Source: CAZWDO01 sp964632485 [NCBI: uncultured bacterium] (GTDB lineage: Bacteria > JAGOEH01). From it: a stretch of DNA of 64,000 bases. The translations under genes were made by a program, and so were the position numbers. How positions within the stretch are numbered: the stretch's first letter is position 1; each line of letters begins with the position of its first letter. The stretch lies in contig CAZWDO010000003.1 of assembly GCA_964632485.1 (NCBI GenBank), positions 120,690 through 184,689 on the forward strand, given 5' to 3'. The notes under the pieces were generated by a model. It was given only the letters and a program-made list of their open reading frames with translations, was not told the origin of the DNA and searched no databases. This document shows positions 17,916-26,353 of this stretch, one piece after another.

Positions 17916-19949
17916 ATGTGGCGTAATTTAAGTATCGGCCAGAAACTGATCACGGCCATTGTTGCTTTGAACATGATCGGAATCATTTTGATTGTATTTT
18001 TTTTAACGATCCGTACCAGTGATTTGCAAAAAGAGTCGGCGTTTCGCGAGACGGAGCAATCTGCGATGAATTATGCCAATCAAATTGATGCCAGGATGGA
18101 AGTGGCCATTGATGCCGCCCGGACAGTCGCGGCGATGTTTGAAGGGTATAAAAATTTGAAACCGGAAGAACGCCGTTCGGATTATAACAATATTCTTAAG
18201 AATATTCTGATAAAAAATCCTGATTTTTTGGGCTTTTGGACCTGCTGGGAGCCGAATGCGCTGGATGGGAGCGATTCCTTGCATGTCAATACGGATGGCC
18301 ATGATGCTACTGGTCGTTTTGTTCCGTACTGGTTCCGCGATCCCGCGAGCAACGAAATCCAGTTGACTGCGCTTGAAGGGTATGCAGTTCCCGGGGAAAA
18401 CAATTATTATCTGCCGGCGTTGGAGAATAATGAAACGGTTCTCAATCCGTACCCCTATAAGGTGGGTGATCGTGAGATCGTTATGACCAGCCTGGTGGTG
18501 CGTATCATGAATGGGAGCCAGGCTGTCGGAGTGGTTGGAGTGGACCTCGATTTGGCTTATTTACAGCAAATTCTGGAAGAGACAAAATTAGTAAGCGCAA
18601 TTTTCTCCAATAATGGGATCATTGCCGCCCATTTTGATAAAACCCGTATCGGTAAACAGATGCGGGAAAGTGAACAGGATATGGCCGGCGAAAACCTTCC
18701 GGCGTTTGCGGATGCCGTTGAAAAGGGTACTATTGTTTCGTTTCCTTTTTATTCCAAAAAGATCAACACGGAAGTGCTGATCGTCTCCGCTCCTTTTACT
18801 ATCGGGGGTAGTACAACCCCATGGAGTTTTGCCGTCGCTACCCCGCTTGATAAGATTCTGGCGGAAATCAACAGAATGCGGATGTTTGCTATCTTGCTTG
18901 GCGTTTTTATTATTATACTTACAAGTTTGTCAATTATTTTACTATTTAAGCGGTTAGTTGGCAGACCTTTAATGAACATGAATCAGTTAGTGGACGATAT
19001 CGCGCAGGGGGAAGGCGATTTGACAAAACGTTTAACCATTAGCACCCAGGATGAACTTGGAAAAATTGCCGGAAGTTTTAATCAGTTTCTCTCTAAACTC
19101 GCCGACGGAATGAACACGATTCAGTCGGTGGGTCATACCTTAGCCGGCACACTCAGTGAAGTATCTTCGACCAGTCAGGAACTCTCCAGCAATACACAAA
19201 CAGTGACCCAGCAAATTACCAATGTCGCCGGGACGATTACGGAAATTAACAGTAATATCAACCAAATCAACAATAGTTCGGAAATTATGCAGCAATATGC
19301 TCAGAATAGCGCGACACTTTCTAAGGAAAGTAATCAAATGAATAAGCAATTGGTTGTTAGCATCGATACATTAAGAAAAAAAGAGGAGTATTTTGCTAAG
19401 GATATTGAAAAACTGCAAACCCATTCGAATGAGATCAGTAATATTATCCAGGTGATAGAAGAGATTGCCGATCAGACTAATTTGTTGGCGCTTAATGCAG
19501 CCATAGAGGCTGCCCGCGCCGGGGACGCTGGACGTGGCTTTGCTGTTGTAGCGGATGAAGTTCGTAAATTGGCAGAAAAAACGCAGAATTCCACGAAAGA
19601 AATTTCGAATACGGTCAAGCAAATTCAGTTGAGCATAAAAGGTGTTGTCAAAGAAATTTCACTCAATTTGAATAACATCAATACGATTAGTAATGAAATC
19701 AACCACGCCTCGCAAACGAATGAACAGGTGTTCCAAGCCAGTAATCAAACACTTACGTTAATTCAACAGATACTCTCCGCATTAATGGAACAGCAAACGG
19801 CCATGGATCAAATGCTGCAAACTGTGGAATCAATCAATTCCGCCAGCGTTGAGAATTCCACTGGTTTAGATGAAATTTTTAAATCGATTGAAAATGTCAA
19901 TGTTTTATCTGATGAGCTTTTAGATTATACTAGTAAATTTAAAATTTAA
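17916..19949 (+). CDS. Methyl-accepting chemotaxis protein with periplasmic Cache domain
   Basis: 677 residues. TM1 (about 10-32), a periplasmic dCache-type ligand domain (about 40-310), TM2 (about 322-345), HAMP (about 345-400, with [21 protein letters not shown] partly matching the family) and a cytoplasmic signalling domain. The hairpin tip reads [19 protein letters not shown] near residue 515, the CheA/CheW contact site. No CheR/CheB pentapeptide is at the C-terminus. AAGGAAAGG precedes the ATG. No other chemotaxis gene lies in the window. The PAS-like Cache pocket suggests a small organic ligand, but it is not identifiable. Confidence 0.93.
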   Translation: MWRNLSIGQKLITAIVALNMIGIILIVFFLTIRTSDLQKESAFRETEQSAMNYANQIDARMEVAIDAARTVAAMFEGYKNLKPEERRSDYNNILKNILIKNPDFLGFWTCWEPNALDGSDSLHVNTDGHDATGRFVPYWFRDPASNEIQLTALEGYAVPGENNYYLPALENNETVLNPYPYKVGDREIVMTSLVVRIMNGSQAVGVVGVDLDLAYLQQILEETKLVSAIFSNNGIIAAHFDKTRIGKQMRESEQDMAGENLPAFADAVEKGTIVSFPFYSKKINTEVLIVSAPFTIGGSTTPWSFAVATPLDKILAEINRMRMFAILLGVFIIILTSLSIILLFKRLVGRPLMNMNQLVDDIAQGEGDLTKRLTISTQDELGKIAGSFNQFLSKLADGMNTIQSVGHTLAGTLSEVSSTSQELSSNTQTVTQQITNVAGTITEINSNINQINNSSEIMQQYAQNSATLSKESNQMNKQLVVSIDTLRKKEEYFAKDIEKLQTHSNEISNIIQVIEEIADQTNLLALNAAIEAARAGDAGRGFAVVADEVRKLAEKTQNSTKEISNTVKQIQLSIKGVVKEISLNLNNINTISNEINHASQTNEQVFQASNQTLTLIQQILSALMEQQTAMDQMLQTVESINSASVENSTGLDEIFKSIENVNVLSDELLDYTSKFKI

Positions 19950-19966
19950 AAGGAGTTGCGGTGAAT

Positions 19967-19990
19967 AGGCGGGATCATAAAATTCCGCCT
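19967..19990 (+). terminator. Possible terminator after the chemoreceptor gene
   Basis: AGGCGG (19967-19972) pairs with CCGCCT (19985-19990), followed by GTTTCTC. The stem is short and the T-run weak, so the call is tentative; position 17 nt after the stop supports it. Confidence 0.4.
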
Positions 19991-20061
19991 GTTTCTCAAG
20001 GAAATCCCCCAGTTCATTTCAACTTATTCCGTTAATTCTATTTACTGGGTGAATTTATGGT

Positions 20062-20277
20062 TCAATTTTTATTGATATATGTATCCAAATTTCGTTGATA
20101 AAAAGGGCATTCTTTTTGACCGGAGAGAATATCTTCTGATACTGGCAGTGGGTTTGCCTGGCATTGAACTTGTCCTGGCGCAAAAGAATCGTCTACATAA
20201 TAATGAATACAATGAATACACACTATTCGTGGAAAAAGAGCGCGGATTTTTTCGGGAGTGTGTGAAGTGTACTGCAT
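20062..20277 (-). CDS. Small cysteine-rich protein, unknown function
   Basis: 71 residues. The core has CIHCIHYY, then a Cys after SFAPGQVQ, and CPFY near the end: a Cys-x2-Cys ... Cys ... Cys spacing that fits one zinc or iron site. HYY after the CxxC and a late CxxY/F resemble small one-domain metal-binding proteins, but I cannot name a family. It is likely real: TGGAGG stands 4 nt before the ATG, and a TTGACT-N17-TATTAA promoter lies about 80 nt upstream in the right direction. The codons for CIHCIH are two exact copies of TGTATTCAT, a 9-bp tandem duplication. Confidence 0.65.
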   Translation of the reverse strand: MQYTSHTPEKIRALFPRIVCIHCIHYYVDDSFAPGQVQCQANPLPVSEDILSGQKECPFYQRNLDTYINKN

Positions 20278-20364
20278 AAAACCTCCAATAAAATGGTAAT
20301 TTTGTTCTTTACCAAAAAAAATGTATTTTTGCTGGACCTTTTGCTGTAAATTTTGTTCACTATA

Positions 20365-20393
20365 TTAATAATCAATTAAACTCAAAAAGTCAA
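20365..20393 (-). promoter_or_regulatory. Promoter for the 71-residue cysteine-rich protein
   Basis: Minus strand TTGACT (20388-20393), a 17-nt spacer, TATTAA (20365-20370). The start point would be about 80 nt before the ATG at 20277. Confidence 0.6.
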
Positions 20394-20468
20394 GCCCCAA
20401 ATTTAAATTTTTCTATAATTTTTAACTGAGAATACTGGGCCAGGTTCCCGAAAAAAAGGGATATTCGT

Positions 20469-22310
20469 TTAGCCCAGTCTATATAGTAGGTTTTCGATTT
20501 TAAGTTGATAGGTGCGCGCTTCCTCCAGCATAAAAGAAACAAATTCATTGTCTTCGGATAAAATCATCACTTCATCATAATCATCAATTATTTTGCGTCC
20601 CCTGATATCATCTTTCTGCTTGCTTTCCAATACCTCATGAGCAACTTGCTGTTTCATTTTTGCAAATTCAAGCAAATAGTCCTGGATGGAATGGTCGGGG
20701 TATTCCCGGAGCAAAATTTCCATAGCGAAATCATAGTCGTTATTTCCACTTATGGAATAGATAGCATCCATATTTTTTTCTTCGTCAAGATATTCTTCAG
20801 TTTTTAAATACAAAAACAGCAATGCATAATATTTAATAAAAAATGAATAGGTCTGAATTGCCTTTTGCCGGTTAAATTCAGTTAAGTAGTTTTTTCCGAT
20901 TGAAGGAATATCGGCGAGTGTATAGACATTTTTTATTATGTTGATTTTTTGAAGTGCGGTTCGCGCTTCAATAACCCATTGTAAAATATCTTTGCGGAAA
21001 ATATCATAGATCATTTTATTGCGAATGGCTTTATCTCTTTTACGATACTTGAGTGAATTTCTTAAAACCATAAACATATCATCGGAGAGCACCCACGCGG
21101 GTAGAATTTCATTATATGCAGGCGAAATGTGTTCAAATCGATGAGCAGGTAGATTGATGAGTGAAAACGGCATTTCAACTTTTTGAGGTAGAACCAGGGC
21201 TCCAGCCGCGATGATTGAATAGGGGGACTTTATAAAATTGCAGGGGAATTTGACATTGACTCCGAGTCCCCAAAACAAACCTTCACCGATCCAAATTTCC
21301 TGGTCCGGAGCCTTAGCGGTATGATTGGAGCCTACGTTGGCGCCGTATGCCATATTGCCTTTTCCCTCGGGCCAATAAGCGGCGACCAACAATGATTGGT
21401 GGTGCATAGCAATAAATGGGCCGCAAAACGAGGATGTGATTTCGCCTTCAGCTAATAAACTATTTGGACCCAAAAAACTCAATGTCAGTTTTCCATGCCG
21501 TTCAACAGTGGAATGTTCCAGCATGATGCTACTTTGCACGATCGACATGCTTTCGACCTTACATCCCCATTGTAGTAAAGATTTTTCAATCAATGAACGG
21601 TCTTTCAATAGTATCGGATTTTCCTCATCGCACCATAACACGCTATCACGTAAAGCGGTAATGTTATTAATCCGGGAAGCTGCTGCGATATAGCTGTTTA
21701 ATATCTCTCCTGTGTTTTTAATAATTGATTTCTTGCCGATATATCCTTTCTCCGCGATTAAATGATTTTGGTATTGATGGATTGACGCATCAAGTGAATG
21801 ACGGATTTGCGCTGTATGGGCCCGTAAGGCCATAAATTTTGCTTCATCCAGCAAAAGCTCTTCATAGACAAATATCTCACGGCTTTTAATCTCATTGCTG
21901 GCTTCAATCCATTTACCCAAGATCAACTTGGAGTAATTTTCGAAAATAATATCTCCGTTGTTTGTAAGCTGGCAATCGTCATCCACAAAATAATTATAAA
22001 TAAAATTCGTATTTTTAATAAAGCAGTTATTACCAATCCGTGAATTTTTAATGGTTGAGAAATAAATCCCGGAATTGCCATCCATATCGCCGATTCGGAT
22101 TGAATCCATAAAAAAATTATGCCAAATATGGGAAAGGTTAAATTTATCTGTAACTTCGATCTTTGACCAGTTCCCCGAGAAGTTCCCCTGGTGTATTAAT
22201 TGATTAATATCATCCTGGGTCAGCTTTCGGCCCTGGAATTGATCATAGTGGTTTTGGTACGTAGAAAACCGACTGTAAGATAATTTGTTTTTTATCAAAT
22301 CGATCATCAT
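20469..22310 (-). CDS. DUF4954 family protein, left-handed beta-helix type
   Basis: About 613 residues from ATG 22310 (protein starts MMIDLIKNKLSY). The longer frame would start with TTG at 22340, which lacks an SD site; GGA stands about 10 nt before the chosen ATG. The N-terminal part (YSRFSTYQ, LTQDDINQLIHQGN) and the segment GLFWGLGVNVKFPCNF with PYSIIAAGALVLPQ are typical of DUF4954. The middle is rich in short hexapeptide-like turns (NSRIGNNCFI), as in acyltransferase-type beta-helices. A role in sugar-nucleotide or acyl transfer is often suspected but not established. It has no signal peptide, so it is cytoplasmic. The C-terminal about 200 residues are helical. Confidence 0.82.
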   Translation of the reverse strand: MMIDLIKNKLSYSRFSTYQNHYDQFQGRKLTQDDINQLIHQGNFSGNWSKIEVTDKFNLSHIWHNFFMDSIRIGDMDGNSGIYFSTIKNSRIGNNCFIKNTNFIYNYFVDDDCQLTNNGDIIFENYSKLILGKWIEASNEIKSREIFVYEELLLDEAKFMALRAHTAQIRHSLDASIHQYQNHLIAEKGYIGKKSIIKNTGEILNSYIAAASRINNITALRDSVLWCDEENPILLKDRSLIEKSLLQWGCKVESMSIVQSSIMLEHSTVERHGKLTLSFLGPNSLLAEGEITSSFCGPFIAMHHQSLLVAAYWPEGKGNMAYGANVGSNHTAKAPDQEIWIGEGLFWGLGVNVKFPCNFIKSPYSIIAAGALVLPQKVEMPFSLINLPAHRFEHISPAYNEILPAWVLSDDMFMVLRNSLKYRKRDKAIRNKMIYDIFRKDILQWVIEARTALQKINIIKNVYTLADIPSIGKNYLTEFNRQKAIQTYSFFIKYYALLFLYLKTEEYLDEEKNMDAIYSISGNNDYDFAMEILLREYPDHSIQDYLLEFAKMKQQVAHEVLESKQKDDIRGRKIIDDYDEVMILSEDNEFVSFMLEEARTYQLKIENLLYRLG

Positions 22311-22458
22311 AGGCCATTTATCCTTTTTAATGAAGTTCAAGGATTTTTTTTAATGCATACCATGGTAATTGATAGTTATTCCGTTATGGATTATCATCTG
22401 TGAGCAAGCTAATAGGATATTGCAATCACACTGTCCAGTCTTCCGGAATAAATTAGCC

Positions 22459-23529
22459 TTATTTACTTATAAGCATATAAATTATCCATAGAATGAAAAG
22501 TGCGACCATGATAAAACTGATGATTTTCAAAGCGCTGAAGGGTCGTTTGCCTTTCAATTCGCCACTGCGGCCATTTATTAAAACTTTGTAGTATTTGTTT
22601 TGAAATTTATATACCAGAGCCCATATCGGCAATAATATATACTTGAAAGTTATATTGTCGAAATCCGTTTGTACTGTCTGAATCCGTTGTTCATCCCCGC
22701 CGATATCGTTTCTGATACTTCGTTTAATCTCCAGCTCCATTTCGCTTTGAGCATCTTTATAACCCTCGCGAAGAGGGATTGTATAGGTTTCGGCATGGAA
22801 TCCGGAAGTGTATGATACTTCGAAGGGAGAAAGATTATTCAAATCCCATTGCTTCAATTCTCCTGTTAGTTCTTTATCCAGCATATGCCCGGCGGGAATC
22901 AGAATATCATCGAATGTTACATGCACTTTTCCGGAAACCGGATACCAATCAGTTACCGTGCGGGTTCGTGTTTGGGTTTTTCCCTGAGAATCTGTTTCTG
23001 TATAAGTTTCTTGACGATGAATGCCGCGCATCCCGCGATAGGTGGAATCCGTAATGGCATCAAAGGTCCAGTAGGGGAAATAGACACCCCGCAATGGTTC
23101 TGTTAGCATGGCTTGTTTTTTTAATGCGCTGGGAGCAAACCAGATTTTTTTTATCCACTCGCGGAAAATAGTTAATGCGCGGTCCCGTTCAATTTTAAAA
23201 GGCAGCAAATATCCGGGTTTCATCACTTTATGGGGTTTGTCATCTGAGACGATTTTTGATCCGCAGTAAATACAATTCAAATTAATGGCATCAGGATCAA
23301 ATGTAATTTCACCCCCACAGTTCCGGCATAGCGCTTGTTTTACTTCAATTGTTTCGGCGTTGTTTTCAAAATTGTCAACATATTGTTGGAAATCAAGTTC
23401 GATGACGGCTTCCTTGATTTCCTCTATTTCTTTTGTGGCCCCACAAAAATCGCATTTCAGCATTTGCGCTTCAATATTGAAACTCATTTCCCCCCCGCAA
23501 CTGGGGCATTTGTATTTACCCTGTTCCAT
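22459..23529 (-). CDS. Zinc-ribbon protein with C-terminal membrane helix, SPFH partner
   Basis: 356 residues. Two zinc ribbons open the protein: CPSCGGE...CDFCGA (about 8-31) and CRNCGGE...CIYCGS (about 68-92). A beta-rich middle domain follows, with many Tyr/Thr residues around GMRGIHRQETYTET. One membrane helix closes it (about 332-354), so it is probably tail-anchored with the ribbons in the cytoplasm. It follows the SPFH/GYF gene by 51 nt in the same direction, and genes for such zinc-ribbon proteins are commonly found next to SPFH genes. A joint role in a membrane-associated assembly is inferred. Function is unknown. GGAG precedes the ATG. Confidence 0.8.
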   Translation of the reverse strand: MEQGKYKCPSCGGEMSFNIEAQMLKCDFCGATKEIEEIKEAVIELDFQQYVDNFENNAETIEVKQALCRNCGGEITFDPDAINLNCIYCGSKIVSDDKPHKVMKPGYLLPFKIERDRALTIFREWIKKIWFAPSALKKQAMLTEPLRGVYFPYWTFDAITDSTYRGMRGIHRQETYTETDSQGKTQTRTRTVTDWYPVSGKVHVTFDDILIPAGHMLDKELTGELKQWDLNNLSPFEVSYTSGFHAETYTIPLREGYKDAQSEMELEIKRSIRNDIGGDEQRIQTVQTDFDNITFKYILLPIWALVYKFQNKYYKVLINGRSGELKGKRPFSALKIISFIMVALFILWIIYMLISK

Positions 23530-23580
23530 GGATTTTGGCTCCTTGGTTAAATTCTATCAAAAAAAATGTATTATTCTCGC

Positions 23581-24711
23581 TCATGAAATTGGCGGTGGGG
23601 GCGGGGGTGTGGCTGTGAAGAAGCCGGCCAGTTCCGTAATGGTTTGCGCTTTTTCCCAATTTGCCATACCAGCTTTCCAGACCATGGTTTCAGGTGTGAT
23701 GGAGCGGTTCTGGATCCATGTTTTAAGCTCATTCAGGGTCAGTGGGCCTTTTTGCTCATTATTAATATACGCATAGTACTGAATCATGGGTGGAGGAGGA
23801 GGAGGAGTCGCGCCCATAGAAGGAGTTGATCCCTGTTGCTGGTTTGGATTCTGGAAGGCGGTCCCCATAGTATTTCCCATAGCCATACCCATGCCCATGC
23901 CCATGCCGGCTCCAGCCAGATTGCCAGCGCCACTTTCATTTTGAGCAAAATCTTTGATTGAATTGGCAGCTTGGTATTGAGTATAGGCGTTTAAATTGCC
24001 GAGAATTCCCATGGAACTGCGGGCGTCAAGCGCTTTTTCCACTTCTTCGGGGAGTGTGATGTTCTCAATAAGTGTCTTTTCAGTATCGATTCCATATTTC
24101 TGAAACTCAATTTTTGTCTTTTTGAGTAGTTCCAGGCTTAATTCATTATAATTGGCAGCTAAATCCAGAACCGGAATTTTGGCTTCACCCAGCATATCTG
24201 TAAAAAGTGTTATCATTATATTCCGTAAATGATTGGAAATTTCTTCGTGTGAGAATTGGGCGTCTGTCCCGGTTATTTCCCGGATAAACAAAGTCGGATC
24301 AACTACTCGAATAGTATAGTTGCCGCGGGCGCGAATACGGATCGGACCGAATTCAGGGTCGCGCAGCATAATCGGATTGGGGGTTCCCCATTTTAAATCC
24401 GTAAAAATGCGGGTGTTAACAAAATAGACTTCAGCTTTGAAAGGACTATTGAATCCGTATTTCCAGCCTTTCAGTGTAGTGAGGATCGGTAAATTCTCGG
24501 TAGTCAGCGTGTAAGTCCCCGGATCAAACACATCAGCTAACTGCCCCTGATCGATAAAGACGGCTTTCTGGGTTTCGCGGACGACCAGTTTGGCTCCGTT
24601 CTTTATTTCATTTCCATAGCGTTCGAAACGATAAACCATGGTATTGTTGGTATCATCCAACCACTCGATGATATCAATCAATTCTCCTTTCAGCTTGTCG
24701 AAAAGACCCAT
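23581..24711 (-). CDS. SPFH-domain protein with C-terminal GYF_2 domain
   Basis: About 376 residues from ATG 24711, where AAGGAG stands 6 nt upstream; the longer frame to 24756 has no SD site. The N-terminal about 260 residues (MGLFDKLKGELIDIIEW, then the SPFH/band-7 core) match the YdjI-like SPFH family. A Gly/Met-rich linker GMGMGMGMAMG follows. Then comes GYF_2 (about 318-370, with IQYYAYINNEQKGPLT and MVWKAGMANWEKA), flanked by two tracts of six prolines. GYF domains bind proline-rich peptides, so these tracts may support self-association. There is no membrane helix; it probably attaches to the membrane through its partner at 22459-23529. Confidence 0.88.
   Translation of the reverse strand: MGLFDKLKGELIDIIEWLDDTNNTMVYRFERYGNEIKNGAKLVVRETQKAVFIDQGQLADVFDPGTYTLTTENLPILTTLKGWKYGFNSPFKAEVYFVNTRIFTDLKWGTPNPIMLRDPEFGPIRIRARGNYTIRVVDPTLFIREITGTDAQFSHEEISNHLRNIMITLFTDMLGEAKIPVLDLAANYNELSLELLKKTKIEFQKYGIDTEKTLIENITLPEEVEKALDARSSMGILGNLNAYTQYQAANSIKDFAQNESGAGNLAGAGMGMGMGMAMGNTMGTAFQNPNQQQGSTPSMGATPPPPPPMIQYYAYINNEQKGPLTLNELKTWIQNRSITPETMVWKAGMANWEKAQTITELAGFFTATPPPPPPIS
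23875..23912. repeat. Low-complexity tandem hexamer in the SPFH gene linker
   Basis: Repeated CCCATG units encode the Gly-Met linker between the SPFH and GYF domains. Such a tract can gain or lose units by slippage in frame. Confidence 0.6.
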
Positions 24712-24786
24712 GTGATTCTCCTTGGTTATTGGTTTGTAGGCCGGGCTCTTTATCAAAATAACTATAAAATTGGCGATTCTATATTA

Positions 24787-24815
24787 ATATTAAATCATTT
24801 TTAAAAATTTGTCAA
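24787..24815 (-). promoter_or_regulatory. Sigma70-type promoter for the SPFH/zinc-ribbon operon
   Basis: Minus strand TTGACA (24810-24815), exactly 17 nt, TAATAT (24787-24792). The leader to the ATG at 24711 is about 70 nt. Confidence 0.8.
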
Positions 24816-25004
24816 GTTTTTAATTAATTTATTACCCAAAAATTGCAAGTAATTCATAATAAGTCCTTAAAACCTGGCAATCAGGATGCTCTTTTTGGAC
24901 ACGGCATCTTCATACAAGGGTCTTTACAGAACATTCAGATTGCAATTGAACACTAATTTAGAAAAGTAAAATGGTTTCAATGAGCATCGCGCTAAAAAAA
25001 TAAC

Positions 25005-25033
25005 TTGACAAGACCAGGGCATTCAGTTAATTT
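25005..25033 (+). promoter_or_regulatory. Promoter for the M48 protease gene
   Basis: TTGACA (25005-25010), a 17-nt spacer, TAATTT (25028-25033). The -10 box lies inside the palindrome at 25024-25044, so regulation by a bound protein is likely. Confidence 0.65.
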
Positions 25034-25044
25034 GCAATTAACTG
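25024..25044. promoter_or_regulatory. Perfect inverted repeat over the -10 box, operator candidate
   Basis: CAGTTAATT (25024-25032) and AATTAACTG (25036-25044) are exact inverted arms around TGC. The site covers the -10 box and the expected start point, the usual place of a repressor site. No regulator gene is adjacent. Confidence 0.55.
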
Positions 25045-25065
25045 ATATTTTGAAAGGAGAATAGC

Positions 25066-26325
25066 ATGCGATATCAGATATTGCGGATTGCCAGCGAAGA
25101 GAAAGTCCATAATCATTTATGGGAGCTCTTCCAGGCCAAAGTGATTGCCGGAGTATTAAAAAATCTGGATGAAGAAGATGAGCAGCTTCACTTTAATCAG
25201 CTTTTGGAAGGCCAATCTTTCAAAGTAACTGAAAAAGTAGCTCCTCGCTTATATCATATTTTCCAGGAAGTGATAGAGACGCTTGAATTTGAAGACTCCA
25301 TTGACCTTTATATCGGGAGTGATCCTCAAATCAATGCGGTCACCATTCCTTCCTTAAATAAGCAATATCCCCACAAGATAATAATATATTCAGCGCTTCT
25401 GGAGCGGTTTACACGGGAAGAATTAAAATTTGTTCTTGGGCACGAAATTGGTCATATTATCAACAACACGGCGGTTCTCAACCGGATTATCCAGTTCATC
25501 ATGAGCCGCCATGATGTCTTGCCTTTGGCATTGGAGCTAAAAGTCAATTTATGGGATCAACTGAGTGAACTCAATGCAGATCGATATGGTTTGCTGGCCG
25601 TGAAAGATTTGAAAACATGTCTCGGCGCATTTTTTAAGCTGGTCGCAGGTATCCGGCCAGACCTGATCGAGCTTGACTACGATGAATATATTGCCATGAT
25701 TGACCAGATTTTTAGTAGTTTTAAAGAAAAATTTCTAGCCAACTCTTCCCAGTTTTCACATCCATTTGTTCCCATTCGAATTAAAATGTTGACGACTCTT
25801 GCCAACTCAAAGCTATTCCGGGAATTTATTAAATCAGGTAAACTTAAAAAGGATACGGCATTGGAAAAACAGAGTCAGGAAATCATTGAGCTCTTGTTTC
25901 AATATGGCAATTCCGAGATCGAACATTTGTTCAAAGTAATGATCATTACCGGTGGAATCTTAATGGCGTCATTGGATAATGAAATCACCCGCGATGAAAT
26001 TCTTTGCATTATGAGTAATTTGACGGGCTTGGAGCTTTTCCCGGAAAATTTGATTCCGGCTTTGCTGGAAAGCCCTCAGCAGGATGTCGCCGACCAATTT
26101 TCTCAGGCAGTTACGCAGATTATCACGAAGCATCCTCAAGAACGATATCGGGTTATAGAGTATCTCTGCCATGTCGCTTTTTCCGACCAACTGATCAGGC
26201 AGAATGAGATTAATTTTATTATGACAGTGGGTAAAAAACTCCTTAAATTTACACAACGGGAACTCTATGAACTGATTAGCGCTAATATTCATACACACTT
26301 TCGCCCGGCGCTATTCAAATTTTAA
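25066..26325 (+). CDS. M48-family zinc metalloprotease with TerB-like C-terminal domain
   Basis: 419 residues, no signal peptide and no clear membrane helix, unlike HtpX. The M48 core has the zinc motif HEIGH (near 126) in FVLGHEIGHIINN and the third ligand Glu in SELNADRYG (near 168). The C-terminal about 130 residues (from about 285: ASLDNEITRDEI ... HVAFSDQLIRQNEINFI) form two DxxI/E-x3-E helical repeats as in TerB/TerB-like domains. M48 proteases handle misfolded membrane or periplasmic proteins; a soluble cytoplasmic form suggests another target. AAAGGAG precedes the ATG at 25066. The promoter overlaps a palindrome, so its expression is probably induced. Confidence 0.85.
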   Translation: MRYQILRIASEEKVHNHLWELFQAKVIAGVLKNLDEEDEQLHFNQLLEGQSFKVTEKVAPRLYHIFQEVIETLEFEDSIDLYIGSDPQINAVTIPSLNKQYPHKIIIYSALLERFTREELKFVLGHEIGHIINNTAVLNRIIQFIMSRHDVLPLALELKVNLWDQLSELNADRYGLLAVKDLKTCLGAFFKLVAGIRPDLIELDYDEYIAMIDQIFSSFKEKFLANSSQFSHPFVPIRIKMLTTLANSKLFREFIKSGKLKKDTALEKQSQEIIELLFQYGNSEIEHLFKVMIITGGILMASLDNEITRDEILCIMSNLTGLELFPENLIPALLESPQQDVADQFSQAVTQIITKHPQERYRVIEYLCHVAFSDQLIRQNEINFIMTVGKKLLKFTQRELYELISANIHTHFRPALFKF

Positions 26326-26353
26326 CATAAGTTTTCCCTTTGAGCGGGTACTG

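Larger units (their letters stand above)
24712..25065. other. Intergenic region between divergent SPFH and M48 genes
   Basis: Contains a strong minus-strand promoter (24787-24815), a plus-strand promoter (25005-25033) and a perfect inverted repeat at 25024-25044. I saw nothing coding or RNA-like in the about 190 nt between the promoters. Confidence 0.6.

Noticed and set aside
19961-20035. 24-codon frame starting GTG behind AAAGGAG after the chemoreceptor
   Set aside because: It has an SD-like site, but the peptide is very short, shows no recognisable pattern and covers a hairpin that probably ends transcription.
23285-23829. Plus-strand frame opposite the SPFH and zinc-ribbon genes
   Set aside because: Antisense to two recognised genes; its glycine runs are the complement of the proline tracts.
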